This document shows, in pieces, positions 46,709 through 57,390 of a stretch of 64,000 bases of DNA; the first letter of the stretch is position 1; the number at the start of each line of letters is the position of its first letter. The stretch lies in NCBI GenBank assembly GCA_963682175.1, contig OY821791.1:15838542-15902541 (forward strand), read 5' to 3'. This DNA is from Triglochin maritima. Its lineage: Eukaryota; Streptophyta; Magnoliopsida; Alismatales; Juncaginaceae. A program made the translations under genes and the position numbers. A model generated the notes under the pieces. The model saw nothing but the letters and a program-made list of their open reading frames with translations. It did no database searches and had not been told where the DNA came from.

Positions 46709-46797
46709 AGGTGCTGTGATTATAAAGATAATTCCTCGTTCTGGATTTGCTGATTTTGGCAGTGTAGACTCTTTACACCCATAGAATATGAGCACCT
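46709..46797 (+). ncRNA. C/D-box snoRNA, copy 1 (guides 18S rRNA 2'-O-methylation)
   Basis: This 89-nt unit is closed by a 7-bp terminal stem (AGGTGCT with AGCACCT). The C box is GTGATTA (46,716-46,722), D' is CTGG (46,741-46,744), and the D box AUGA (46,788-46,791) is not consensus. The element before D', AATTCCTCGTT, is perfectly complementary to AACGAGGAATT of plant 18S rRNA. The element before D, CACCCATAGAAT, is perfectly complementary to ATTCTATGGGTG of 18S rRNA. By the D+5 rule the targets are the second-next A in AACGAGG (fifth base) and the U in AUUCU. The 18S sequences are from general knowledge. I do not assign a snoRNA number, although the second site lies in the region targeted by U33/snR55-type guides. 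Confidence 0.78.
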
Positions 46798-46945
46798 TTG
46801 CAATCCAATTTGCTGCTTTTGATAATTAATTATTTGTTGTTTGGGATGATTTTTGTGTTTTTTTATATGTTTACATAATTTTGAAGATTTATTTTACTGG
46901 TGTGTTATGTGAACATGTAAAATTGTTCATGTTTTATTGGTAATG

Positions 46946-47034
46946 GAGGTGCTGTGATTATAAAACAATTCCTCGTACTGATTTGCCAGAGATGGCATGT
47001 AGACACCAGTACACCCATAGAATATGAGCATCTC
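46946..47034 (+). ncRNA. C/D-box snoRNA, copy 2
   Basis: This 89-nt paralogue lies 237 bp after copy 1. The terminal stem GAGGTGCT/AGCATCTC keeps pairing through a G-U wobble where copy 1 has G-C. The C box is GTGATTA (46,954-46,960), D' is a consensus CTGA (46,978-46,981) and the D box is AUGA (47,024-47,027). The 18S guide before D (CACCCATAGAAT) is unchanged. The first guide is AATTCCTCGTA, one base different next to D'. Conservation of boxes and guides against diverged spacers supports function. Confidence 0.78.
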
Positions 47035-47509
47035 CTCAATTTCCTCGTTTTTTGCTTTAACAAAAAATATATCCTTAATTGCAATTTGCCAGGTCTTCGA
47101 CTCTTAGTGTGTGTAAAATATGTTACATTAAGTTTTTAGATTGATTAATCGGAAAATGATTCTTTAAGATCTTAAATCATGAGCTCAATTTTTTGAGGAT
47201 TTGGTTAGTATATAAAATTAATTTGAGAGAATAAAGCTTTGTGTTAGTTTTTTAGATGTCCTTGTAATTGTAATATAAATCTGCATATCCATGTTTATAT
47301 TTTTATTCTTAAGTTTTTGTTATATTTGTATTATGAGATGTTGGAAAATTGTTACGGATATTTAGCATTTTACTACAATGTTTTGAAACTCTTCTAACAA
47401 TATTCTGGCAATTTACAAACCAGAATGGGATTACTACCTCTAGGTCGGAACACAATATTAACGATAATCTATGATGATAAAATTAAAAATCAAATTTCTA
47501 CTAGAAATC

Positions 47510-47701
47510 CTGTAATTTTTTTAAATAATAATTATTTAATTAAAATTTCGAAAAATAATCACAAAAAAATTTAAAACTACGAGAAATAATCGTGGGTGCG
47601 ATCTGCGATCTGTGCTTCACGATCTGTGTACTTTTGAAAGAAAAAAAATTGATTATTTTTCGAAATTTTTATTATCTGATTATTATTTTAAAAAATTACG
47701 G
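47510..47701. mobile_element. Mutator-type MITE (192 bp, 9-bp TSD CTAGAAATC)
   Basis: Arms of about 60 bp pair as an imperfect inverted repeat (CTGTAATTTTT... and ...AAAAATTACGG; both include TTTCGAAAAATAATCA in opposite orientation). The 9-bp flank CTAGAAATC is repeated perfectly at 47,501-47,509 and 47,702-47,710, the Mutator signature. The loop holds GCGATCTGCGATCTGTG-type short repeats. No coding capacity. Confidence 0.87.
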
Positions 47702-47710
47702 CTAGAAATC

Positions 47711-48341
47711 ATTGACGGAGAATTTCTTAAATCGTAAATAAATCATTAAATTTTAATATATAAGAAAAACTTATCGAAAATTGAAACTCCGTATCTGTGA
47801 GCCCTATGTATCCGACGATTCCGATATTCATTTGAAAAGTAATACGAAAAATGATATTCATCTCCTCTAAACATTGATATTTATATCTGTTTGCACTCTG
47901 CCTCTACATATAATAATATCTCCTTAGTACGTCTCCAAGGTATTGGAAAACAAAACACAAGAACCTAGTTTACGATAAGATAAAATTAGAACCGGGAGAT
48001 CCATGTTAAACCCATCCGAACCAAAATAAATGCTAGTTCTCGTAAAATCACAGGGAGGCAAGAAATTTTGAATTTCCCAACAATTTGATCAATTTGTTTT
48101 AGGGTATATATTTTGCAAGATAACGTTAAATTAGGTATGATTATCTTTTATTATAATTTTTTATTGTTCATAATGAGAGGGTCTTAGGAAATGAGATTTT
48201 TATTTTACATTATTAAAAAACTTATGTAGATGTTATGGTTGCAGTTATAACACCTAGTATAGATTGATTGATTTTTAGTGGGAAGTACCTCACAATTGAG
48301 AGGCAAGAGATTCTCACTCACTCAGAGAGACGACTAAATTA
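47711..48341. other. No recognisable feature
   Basis: AT-rich non-coding sequence between the MITE and the next solo LTR. Confidence 0.5.
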
Positions 48342-48751
48342 GTTAGTGTAACGTCTCGGAACAGTGGAAAATTTAAAACTTTAAAAAAATATAAGAATCA
48401 ACATCGGGATCATTACCAAACCACATATATATTTTTTAAGTGGTACAACGTCTGATACAGGAATCAAAACATGATTACAACAACAAAAAGTATACAACTA
48501 ATACAAGAGTAATCATCGACTTCAAAAGATACAAAAGACAGAATCTGGTACAAGTGTTCCCGCCCTAAGTCACCACCTCCTGATGTTTACGACCTGAAAT
48601 GCAACAAAACTATGCCTGAGTTTCCCATTGGTAACCCCGTATGCCAACTCCTAAAATATGAATATCACATAAATGAGACGATATGAACACATGCAACCAT
48701 CCAACTGGGCTCTCGGGACCTCACTCCCAACCACAGTCCACACCACAACAC

Positions 48752-48967
48752 GTGCACACAAGGCACCGCCAGAAAGACATCGGTTACGGGTCTCAATGGT
48801 CCTCTCACCCCAACCCCACAACACGCGTGCACACAAGGTACTGTCGGAAAATCATCGACCACGGGTCTCAAGGGTCCTCTCACCCCAACCCCACAACACA
48901 CGTGCACACAAGGCACTGTTGGAAAAACATCGACCAAACCAAACAAATACGTGCACACAAGGCACCC
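48752..48967 (-). repeat. 75-bp minisatellite in the minus-strand solo LTR
   Basis: Units beginning GTGCACACAAGGCAC start at 48,752, 48,827, 48,902 and 48,951 (75, 75 and 49 bp). This is the same slot as the minisatellites at 6,184 and 34,792, but a different part of the unit has been amplified. Confidence 0.87.
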
Positions 48968-49180
48968 GCTCCTCAGAGCCACAACCATGATCTCTCTCAG
49001 GCCGGAATGTCCGTACTGTCGCCCCAAAAAGGCCGGGGACTCATTGTCCTCAAGGCAGACCCAAACCACACATCACAAGCATCCGTATGCAAAACAGTGC
49101 CCAAACAGTCGAACTAAAATCCACAACCGGCCAACCGAAGCTCCACTACTATTCCAAAAATACCCGAAATAACGTCCAAC

Positions 49181-49597
49181 CGGTCGAACGGCAAAGGGGA
49201 CCCGTTCGACCGAAATCCACCAGTGAAATCATCTTTTCTCAAAAAGAACAATCGGTCTAACGAATCCAAAACTTCCGGTCGACCGAACACCGCCAGTAAA
49301 ACCCACCATCAATCCACACAACACGGTCGACCGAAACAACCCTTCCGGTCGAACGACCTTTAAGTTAACTTAAGTCGTCGGTCGGACGAGTCAAACAGGC
49401 GGTCGACCGTTTAGATGGTAAACGCCCCAACCGACCTACGACAATGCTTTCGGTCGACTAACAAAGGGGGTCGTTCGACCGAAAACACCCAGAGCCTCTT
49501 CCTCTTGCTAAAATTGCACCACCGGTCGACCACCCTACGGTATCGTTCGACCGGTGCAAGAGATATTGCCAAAAAATACACTACGCCCGGTCGACCG
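49181..49597 (-). repeat. CGGTCGACCG doublet array
   Basis: Pairs start at 49253/49276, 49324/49346, 49380/49400, 49451/49472 and 49523/49544 (20-23 bp). At 49,181-49,211 CGGTCGAACGG and CCGTTCGACCG form a perfect 11-bp inverted repeat. Confidence 0.9.
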
Positions 49598-50052
49598 TTC
49601 GAGAGCAGAAAAGTTGTTGCACGACCCTCGACGAGCATTCAGGCCTACCGTCGTTCAATCCAACACTCGCAAGGGCTTAAATGAGTGTTAATGAAGCTTG
49701 GCATACCTTTAAGGCTTGAAGAAGCCTTTGAAGAAACACGGCGAGCGCTTCCTCGTAAATCCCTTCTTCTCCGGCAAAAACCTCGAACGTGATCACCTCA
49801 CTTCTGGCAACACGACCGCAACCACGTGCACATCGTTTTCCAATCCTTGACGGAGCTTCCAAAAGCTGAGAGAGAAACGAGAGAATCGAACGGGAGAGTG
49901 AGAGAGACGAGTGAGAAGAGAGAGAAGTGAGAGAGAATTCGAACCTTTATACTCAATCCCAAGCAAATCTCAGTCGTTCATCTCAAACTTTCTCAAAACC
50001 ACCACCTAAACACGATTAACCCATTATGCAAGGGTTAGGATATAACAGTTAG

Positions 50053-50418
50053 ACTACAAATGAAGATGTTTTAAACTAAACAATGATAAAAGCTCTTGAT
50101 GGGTGGTGTGTTGATATACATAGCTTGTGTATGTACATGTGAGTGGGAAGAAGCATGAAAGATGTCTAAATTTGTGGTAAACATTCACCAAACTCAAACT
50201 GATATTACACAATTTGCATCCGTGATACATACAAATATACATGTATATTCTAATTAAACATGAGAAGTATGACAAAACTCATTAAGAAGTAAAGCCTCAA
50301 GTTCCATTACATGAGTCATACATACAAGCACATGCAATTCCGTAATAAGATGATGATGAATGAATTCCAAATACAAGTCCAAGAAGTTTAAAAGGTGAAA
50401 GATTACCAAACAACAAAG
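50053..50418. other. No recognisable feature
   Basis: AT-rich spacer between the solo LTR and the hAT-like element. Confidence 0.5.
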
Positions 50419-52002
50419 TAGGGTTGTGCACGGACCGGTCCGGTCCGGGTTTTTGGACCGGACTGGACCGGTTGGAACCGGTCTGGGTTTCGGTCCGGAG
50501 GATTTGGATTTTTCGGGTTCGGTCCGGTCCGGAACGATCCGGTTTTTTGTTTTTTATTTAAAAATTCGGTTTTTGACCGGACCGGACCGATTCGGTCCGG
50601 TCCGGTCTTCGGTCTGCGAGAATCCGGTCCGGTCCAACAAAGCATCAAACTTGAACTTAAACCAAGATTTAGGAATATCCATACGAAGGCCAACAAACCA
50701 GCATTAAGATCTACCATATATAAGAAACTTTACTGCACCAAATCCATCATTCAAATATTACCATTACTCCACTGCCCAAGGGGTTAGACCTATTCCCTTC
50801 AGATACTAAGCAATCTAAATGTACAATTAATAAGTTTTAGAGTTTTGCGAGAACATTTAAGGGATGCGCAAACTGTCACTTATATGTAAAGTGTATCAAG
50901 TTGTTAAAATATGTGAAAGTGTGACTGATATGGACGTGTTGTATTTGTGCTAGTTGACTCATATGTTATTATTTGGTACCAACATTAAAATGATGATTTG
51001 CATGCCACGTGTCACCCTATGAAAAATTCTTGTTAATGTTGTGATAAAAAATGTTTATATTGCGATCGAGATGATGCGGCAGTAGTTGTGGAGGAAGCCC
51101 TTGATGCTTCACGGAAATATATGTACTGTGTCATTTGATATTTCGTCTTTCTACTTAGGGATGAAGCTTTAGATGCTTCATTCACTTTCTTGCAATCGAA
51201 TACGTAAATATTTTAAGATGTCATTTGATATGATTTTGGATGTATGTGGATGCAAATGTCTTTTACAAACTGTCATGCCAGTGATGTTTGGATGTGTGTA
51301 AATGCATACCAATGGAGACATGTGGGGTAAATGATTGTAAAGATTCAATTTTTGATGACCTGATAGACTGCTTTAGTTACATAAATTAGATCCGAGAGGT
51401 ATAATTTCCATCAAAACAAGGAAAATACATCTCCTTTTATGTATGCTACAATGTTAACATCTCAATTGTTCATGTCTCGAATCCTTTGTGAGCTTTCGAC
51501 AGTTCCCTTCCTCAAATCTCTGGGGATTGGTTTTCCATTGATGAACCCAAACTCTATGACCTTCAATATCTAGTAGTCATATCCGGCATCAAAAGTAAAA
51601 AGAGCGAAGGTTCTGGAAACTCGGAGACAGTTAAACACTCGATCAGCCTGGTTAAACTCGGAGTCAGTAAAAAGAGCATTTTTCGGTCCGGTCTGGTTTT
51701 TTGGACCGGACCGGATCGATCAGTCTGGGTTCAGTCAGGACCGAATCCAATCGGTCTAGGTTTCGGTCCGGACCACGGGACGGGTTCGAGTTTCGGTTCG
51801 GTCTAAACTCGGTCTAAAACCCAAAATTCCCCACAAAAATCTGGTATGGTCTGGGTTTTTGGACTAGACCGATCGGTCTGAGTTTGGTCCTGACCGAATT
51901 CGACCAGTCCGGTGTTCAGTTCGGACCCCGAAGAGCATCCGGGTCTGGTCCAATCTGGGTTCAGTCCGGTCCGGTTCATGTCTGGAACGATGCTGAGCCC
52001 TA
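50419..52002. mobile_element. hAT-like element with CCGGTCCGG subterminal repeats
   Basis: It starts TAGGGTTGTGCACGGACC and ends GATGCTGAGCCCTA. Both subterminal regions (50,430-50,640 and 51,680-51,985) are filled with GGTCCGGTCCGG-type repeats, the left mirrored by the right. The terminal repeats match only in part and the flanks CAACAAAG and TCAGAAAG agree at five of eight bases. It is therefore an older or less certain element than the other three. The middle is non-coding. Confidence 0.6.
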
Positions 52003-53224
52003 TCAGAAAGAGCGTGCACATCAAGATAGTGAAGTAAATATCGGATAGCATGTGAATTGGATGATATTAAACATTGAAAATAATTATTTTAAACCCAACA
52101 AGCTATTGAAATTGTACGACACATTCCCAAACTAGGGATTACAGTTAAGACATTGAAGTTAAAAGAATTGAATAAAATTTCAAAGATATCTCTGAGGGTT
52201 GAGACTACGCACGCACCACAAAAACAATTTAGCATTGGAAGGTTCCATCTATATCCCTTTCACTTTCGATCTCTTATAATAAGTCGACAAACCTACAAAG
52301 TAAAATAATGTAGTTAGAGGATAAAATGATAAATATTTTTATAAAATGGAACATGTGTGATAGTCATTCATGATCATAATGTAAGAAAAGCTCTGATCTC
52401 ACTCAATTGTTTCGGAAGGCCCATATACCATACTCTCCTTCTATCTTAGCCTAAGTGACTAGGTTTCGGAGCATAAATACCCGCCCTACGGCGTGTCCTT
52501 TTGACATGGACTTTAAGTCCTCCTTAAGCACAACACTTGTTTCCTCTCTTAAGATTTAGCTTAGCTCTCTAGGAAAGCGGCGAGGAGCTCCACTGGTCAA
52601 TAGCTAACCACGTTTAATCGATTTTGAGGTCTACGCATAATGCGCTCTGGGAGAGAACCTTTTTTCCTATAAAAATTGGACTTTTCTGTCGAGGATTGTT
52701 TTTGGTTGGGGTTAATATATACGCCCTTCAACACTTCCTCCGGGACCTTTTTTGCCAGAAGTAGACTAGGAGGACTAGTCCCAGCTGCGCATCTTGGATC
52801 AAACGTGGTCCCTCTTTTTGGTGAGTTCCTACCGTCAGTGTTTTAGCCGAAGACCAATCTCCAAGGCACACCGTCCGATCCTCCGGATCATCGACCAACA
52901 TTTTTCTGGCGGATAACCTCTGTTTTCGACGTCTGATTGACCAATGCACTGTGTAGATCAATCACGTCCATCAAAGTCCGTGCGAGTTCCAACGGGAAAC
53001 CATCTTTTACACTGATAAAGTAGGTTTACGAGATCTTTCTTTGTGAGTTTAAGGCTGACAACTAATTTTTAATTCATAAAATGGTCATTTAAACAATAAG
53101 ATTCTTAAATCAACTTTTGGCCATATCTTTCTAACAAAAGATAAACATACGATCAATCACATCACGTGATCGATAAAGCACAAACCTCAAGTCTGTGGGA
53201 AATCTGCAACCCCTTGCATAATAA
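52003..53224. other. No recognisable gene
   Basis: Mixed-composition sequence. The minus-strand open frame at 52,728-52,961 has no domain I recognise. Confidence 0.45.
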
Positions 53225-53779
53225 ATGGCTTCTCTCGCTGGAAACCGGTTTACAGTGGGAAAGTCTAATGAAAAATCTGGTTTGATGACTCTTCCACCTC
53301 ACTTTTTAGTTCGGCTGAATGACATTTTAAACACAAAACCTTATCATCAAAACGTGGGAAAGTCTAATGAAAAATCTGGTTTGATGACTCTTCCACCTCA
53401 CTTTTTAGCTCGGCTGAACGACATTTTAAACACAAAACCTTATCATCAAAACATGGGAAAGTCTAATGAAAAATCTGGTTTGATGACTCTTCCACCTCAC
53501 TTTTTAGCTCGGCTGAACGACATTTTAAACACAAAACCTTATCATCAAAACGTGGGAAAGTCTAATGAAAAATCTGGTTTGATGACTCTTCCACCTCACT
53601 TTTTAGCTCGGCTAAACGACATTTTAAACACAAAACCTTATCATCAAAACGTGGGAAAGTCTAATGAAAAATCTGGTTTGATGACTCTTCCACCTCACTT
53701 TTTAGCTCGGCTGAACGACATTTTAAACACAAAACCTTATCATCAAAACGGTAATATTAAGGAAAAAAATTCAAAATAA
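53225..53779 (+). CDS. Hypothetical protein of five near-identical 33-residue repeats (184 aa)
   Basis: I do not recognise this family. After a ten-residue start (MASLAGNRFT), a 33-residue unit repeats five times (99-bp period; units start 53,255, 53,354, 53,453, 53,552 and 53,651) and ends with GNIKEKNSK. Each unit reads [VM]GKSNEKSGLMTLPPHFL[AV]RL, then NDILNTKPYHQN. The units differ at about four places, of which two are silent. All other frames of the unit contain stops. Because 99 is a multiple of three, one open unit makes the whole open, so the frame is weak evidence of coding. TTTACAG before the first unit and CG|GTAATA after the last could be splice sites. It may be a gene fragment amplified within a transposon. 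Confidence 0.45.
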   Translation: MASLAGNRFTVGKSNEKSGLMTLPPHFLVRLNDILNTKPYHQNVGKSNEKSGLMTLPPHFLARLNDILNTKPYHQNMGKSNEKSGLMTLPPHFLARLNDILNTKPYHQNVGKSNEKSGLMTLPPHFLARLNDILNTKPYHQNVGKSNEKSGLMTLPPHFLARLNDILNTKPYHQNGNIKEKNSK

Positions 53780-53839
53780 TTTTTTTTAAATTTTTTGTTG
53801 TCAAAATAAATATCAATTAAAAGTATTTTTGCACGACTA

Positions 53840-54935
53840 AAATATACCCAGCTGGCGATACAGATAAGCCAACGTCGCCGACCCCATGAGTACTGACCAA
53901 TGGTATCTGGGTCCCTCGCCTCCAGTAGGTCGCGTGGTCTGACTCTGAAACCGCTCTTGTCGACAAACAAGACACAACCTAGCAGTAAAAAGAGGTAAGC
54001 AGTCATCTGCGTTCCTCAGTCCGTGGTGGTCGCCCTCGTCTACAACACTCGTCCACAACATCGATACTAACACCACCGTCACTCCAAAATGAGCTATCCC
54101 GCCCAAGACCCTCCAGGTTGACACCCAGCAACTCAGATACATATAACTTCAGGTCAGATGTCGGCGCCTGCCCACTGACCATAGGATCCTCAACATGAAT
54201 GTGCAGAATCTGAAAGATGTCATACAACATGATCGTCATCTCTCCGAACGGCAAGTTGAAAGTGTTGGTGTCAGGCTGCCACCGCTCCACGAAAGCCGAA
54301 ATCAATGGTATGTCGATGCAGGAAAACATGTTGTACGGTAATGACCCAATCCACTGTCACTGACGGTCGCCGTCACATCATCAGTCATCACCGAACGCCA
54401 TGCCTGCAATGTCGTACAGGCTCTGTGCCGATTATGACACTTCAAGACCTTCCGATCCCCGTCATCCCAGATGCGTCTGGCGATGTGGCATCCGAAACTA
54501 GGAATGACGCTGCCATCTAGAGGACCACCGAGCATAATATCTGTGACGATCCAAGAGTCGTCCTCACCCCTCTTTTTCTTCTGAGCTCGGGCGTCTGCAG
54601 TGTACGAACTCGAATCACCGGTCACAAACCAGCCACCTCGATCCTTCCTAATGACTCACTCAGCCGAAGGACCACAATGTCGTCCCCGTCCTCGACCAGA
54701 CTGATGTATCGCCTCCTCCTGTGGCCCCAAGTCATACCGGCCCCCATCGTCACTCTCGTCATGACTCCTCAACTCATCTGAATCATCCTCGTCGTCGAAA
54801 GAATCTCCACGTGTCTGACGACGACGTAACAGATCTCTCTCTCCTAACTGAAGCAGAAATACCACGTGTACGTGGATGACGAGGACCTGACTCGTCTGCT
54901 ACACTACGTACTGCGCGTAAGAGGATTGATTTCAT
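53840..54935 (-). pseudogene. Plant mobile domain (PMD) gene, frameshifted
   Basis: On the minus strand the conserved PMD order is readable across three frames: GGPLDGSVIPSFGCHIARRIWDDGDRKVLKCHNR (54,540-54,440), DSGLGHY, IPLISAFVERWQPDTNTFNLPFGEMTIMLYDIFQILHI (54,310-54,200), the VDKSG block (AYLFLLLGCVLFVDKSGFRVR, about 54,000-53,940), and GSATLAYLYRQLG (about 53,895-53,850). PMD proteins include MAIN and MAIL types and domesticated transposon-derived proteins. An acidic/arginine-rich N-terminal stretch at 54,935-54,660 precedes it. At least two frame shifts and stops inactivate it. Confidence 0.85.
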
Positions 54936-55006
54936 TTTTCCTCCACGGTAACCCGATGACTATTAATTCAATTTTAAAATTAAAATTTTATTAATGGATT
55001 TATTAA

Positions 55007-55322
55007 AATAATTAAACTCATTATTAACTTAATAATCGATTTATTTAGCAATTATCACAATTAATCAATAATCCTTTACAAAATTCGTACACAACTAATT
55101 ATTAACATAATAATAAATTTATTTAGTTATTATCACAACTTTTAATCAATAATTCATTACTAAAATAATTAAACTAATTAACTTAATAATCGATTTATTT
55201 ATTAATTTTCACAATTTATAATCAATAAAAGATTTACTAAACTAATTTAACTCATTATTAACATAATATTCAATTTATTTTAAATTTATCACAATTTATA
55301 ATCAATTTAAATAAATTTAAAA
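55007..55322. repeat. AT-rich minisatellite, about four units of about 80 bp
   Basis: Phrases TAATTAAACT, ATTAACTTAATAATCGATTTATTTA, ATTATCACAA and TAATCAATAA recur in the same order about four times with divergence. Strongly AT-rich and non-coding. Confidence 0.75.
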
Positions 55323-55332
55323 AAAATTCGGA

Positions 55333-55445
55333 GCGTCTACGGGAGACGCCTGCCCTACGTGGGAAGCGTCTCCCGCAGACGTCTTGGCCAATGGTCGGGC
55401 GTCCGCGGGAGACGCCCGACCCAACGAGAGGGCGGCCGCCGGAAC
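55333..55445. repeat. GCGTCT/AGACGC dyad array, 33-bp period
   Basis: Three short hairpins, GCGTCT-ACGGG-AGACGC, GTCT-CCCGC-AGAC and GGGCGTC...GACGCCC, start at 55,333, 55,366 and 55,399. It is an abrupt GC-rich island after the AT-rich minisatellite, upstream of the PMD pseudogene. Confidence 0.75.
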
Positions 55446-55729
55446 TGCCTCCCTGAAGTGTCCGTTGGTTCTTTTCCTGGCCTCCGAAACATTATATCTG
55501 GTGAATAGAAGAGTGATATGAAGAGAAAGTTGTGTTAAAAGAGTGAAATGAAGAGTTATATAAGTAGAAAAGGTAGAGGGGCAAAATGGTAATCTGTTGG
55601 GGGCGATTTAAGTAGTTTTACGGCAACGAATAGTAGTTCAGTTAAACAAACCATTGGATAAAAGTATTATGGAAGTGGTTGCAAAAACCCTCCTAATGCA
55701 TCATTCCTATATAAATGAAAAAATCATGT

Positions 55730-57390
55730 GATTTCTAATTAGTAGCATTCATAAATTGCATTCATGTTATATATCTTTTATTTTATCTTAATTTTGTGAT
55801 ACTCGAGTGTTTGATTGATGTGTTTCAGGTTTTAGGAAGAGAATGGAAGAGAAAATGACTGCAATCTATAAAGAAAGAACCTTATTGAAGCATCTTGGAC
55901 ATGTTTGTCATGCTCAATGATCCATTACAACAGGAAGGACCTAGATGAAAATAGGAGGGACCTGAACTAAAGGAATACATTTCTGGTGCAAAAATACGTC
56001 AATATCATGATCTTGAGGAGTATTTGGGGAATTATGGTCAAATGGGCTTGAACCAGTGGAGCTGGAGTGCACCCTACGTGCAAAATAGAAAACTTAAGTT
56101 GCCGAAGAAAATTCAGGGGGGGGGGGGGATCAGACCAACCTGATATGCTAGTAGCAGATGAAAATCCATTAGTGGTGGATTTAGTTGGTCCAAACCCGGC
56201 CCAACTTCTCTTGTGGCTCAAACCTGCAAAATTGGGTGTACTAGACCATAGAGAAATCGATTGCAGTCGTCGGATTGCATCCATATTCATCTACACCTCT
56301 CTTTATTCTATAAATAACAATGTTTCTCCTACCTTCACTCTCTTCTTCTTCCTTCTTCCCCTGTTAAAGTAGGTTTTATTTCTTGCATAGTAGTGTAGTG
56401 GAGGAGGAGAGAAACACCATCTTGTAATCTTTTTTTCTTAATTGACTTTTAGTTTCTTGTTCTTTATGTTCTTGTCTTTCATTGATGCAATTTTTATTCC
56501 ATTATTTTGGTTAGATCTAGTTTTCTTTAGTTGTTCATGTGTTGTTTTTATTTTTTTGTATTCTTTATTGTATTCTTTGTTTATATGGTGATTAGTGAGT
56601 AACCATCCCCATTGGGGATGGAGAATGATGTGAAGTGTGAATGTTGTGAGATTAGTTTTTAATCTTAATCTTGAAGTTATAAATGATTTTCATGGACATT
56701 TTGACGGGTTTCTCACTCTTGCTTTTGATGTGTTAATGGTCTTAATGGATGCTTAGCACATGCTTCGGCTAGTGGGCCACTTTATTGGGAAGGATGAGGT
56801 GATGCTAAGATTGGAGTGGATAGAGATAAGGATGGCATGTGGGAGCATGGGGTCATGTTGGCCTTATCATGATTAATGTCTTGTCTTTTTTTAATGATAA
56901 TGTTAAATCTTAATTCATGTGGAGAGATAGTTGGGGTTGTGGTCAATATGAATTTCTATGTTCTTCATATCATATAAGACATAAGATTGACATGTGATCA
57001 TTTGGTTGTCTTTCTCCTTATCTTGAGTAGTGTTTTGTATGTTTTAATGGTGGTGATAAATCTTAATCCATGTAGAGACACACTTAGGATTGTGGCATTA
57101 TAAGATTTTCATGTTATGCATGTCACTAGCATTTATTTTGTATACACATATGTATCATACATCTACACATTGTCATGCACTCTCCACCTCTTACATGATT
57201 AGTCATATTAGGATTTCTTTAGTTGATTCGCTCATATTAGTTAGTTAGTTTAGATACACTCAATCTTTATTTCCTTCTCCCACTCGAGTATGGTCGATGA
57301 CGACCTGCACTCGCTCCTCGTGAACATGACCCGTACTTGTCATCGCTTCAACGTGGTCGCGCACTTGTGATTTTGAACTTTAATTTCCCA
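55730..57390 (+). mobile_element. Athila-type LTR remnant E (borders approximate)
   Basis: Its 3' part reads CCCACTCGAGTATGGTCGA...CCGTACTTGTCATCGCTTCAACGTGGTCG...GCACTTGTG. This matches LTR ends of A and D, and the CCATCCCCATTGGGGATGG block near 56,605 matches the 36,290 and 13,770 blocks. No primer site follows and no duplication was found. It contains a G13 homopolymer at 56,116-56,128. Confidence 0.6.

Larger units (their letters stand above)
46430..47200 (+). other. Probable snoRNA host transcript (extent approximate)
   Basis: The promoter leads into a pyrimidine-rich leader. Plausible splice signals are CG|GTATGT at about 46,477, GATTGCAG at about 46,566, and TTTGCCAG at about 47,092. 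No long conserved open frame is visible, so this may be a non-coding snoRNA host gene or the 5' part of a gene whose exons I cannot recognise. Start, end and exons are inferred. Confidence 0.4.
48347..50047 (-). mobile_element. Chromovirus solo LTR, minus strand (1,701 bp, TSD GTTAG)
   Basis: On the minus strand it begins TGTTATATCCTAACCC and ends CCGAGACGTTACA. Perfect GTTAG repeats flank it (48,342-48,346 and 50,048-50,052). It has the family order: pyrimidine-rich leader (49,860-49,930), doublet array, minisatellite, conserved tail with CTCAGGCAT (about 48,615) and the GTGATTAC-type dyad (about 48,475-48,515). Confidence 0.92.

Noticed and set aside
50403..50717. Frames rich in GPDR repeats on both strands
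   Set aside because: They translate the GGTCCGGTCCGG array of the hAT-like element.
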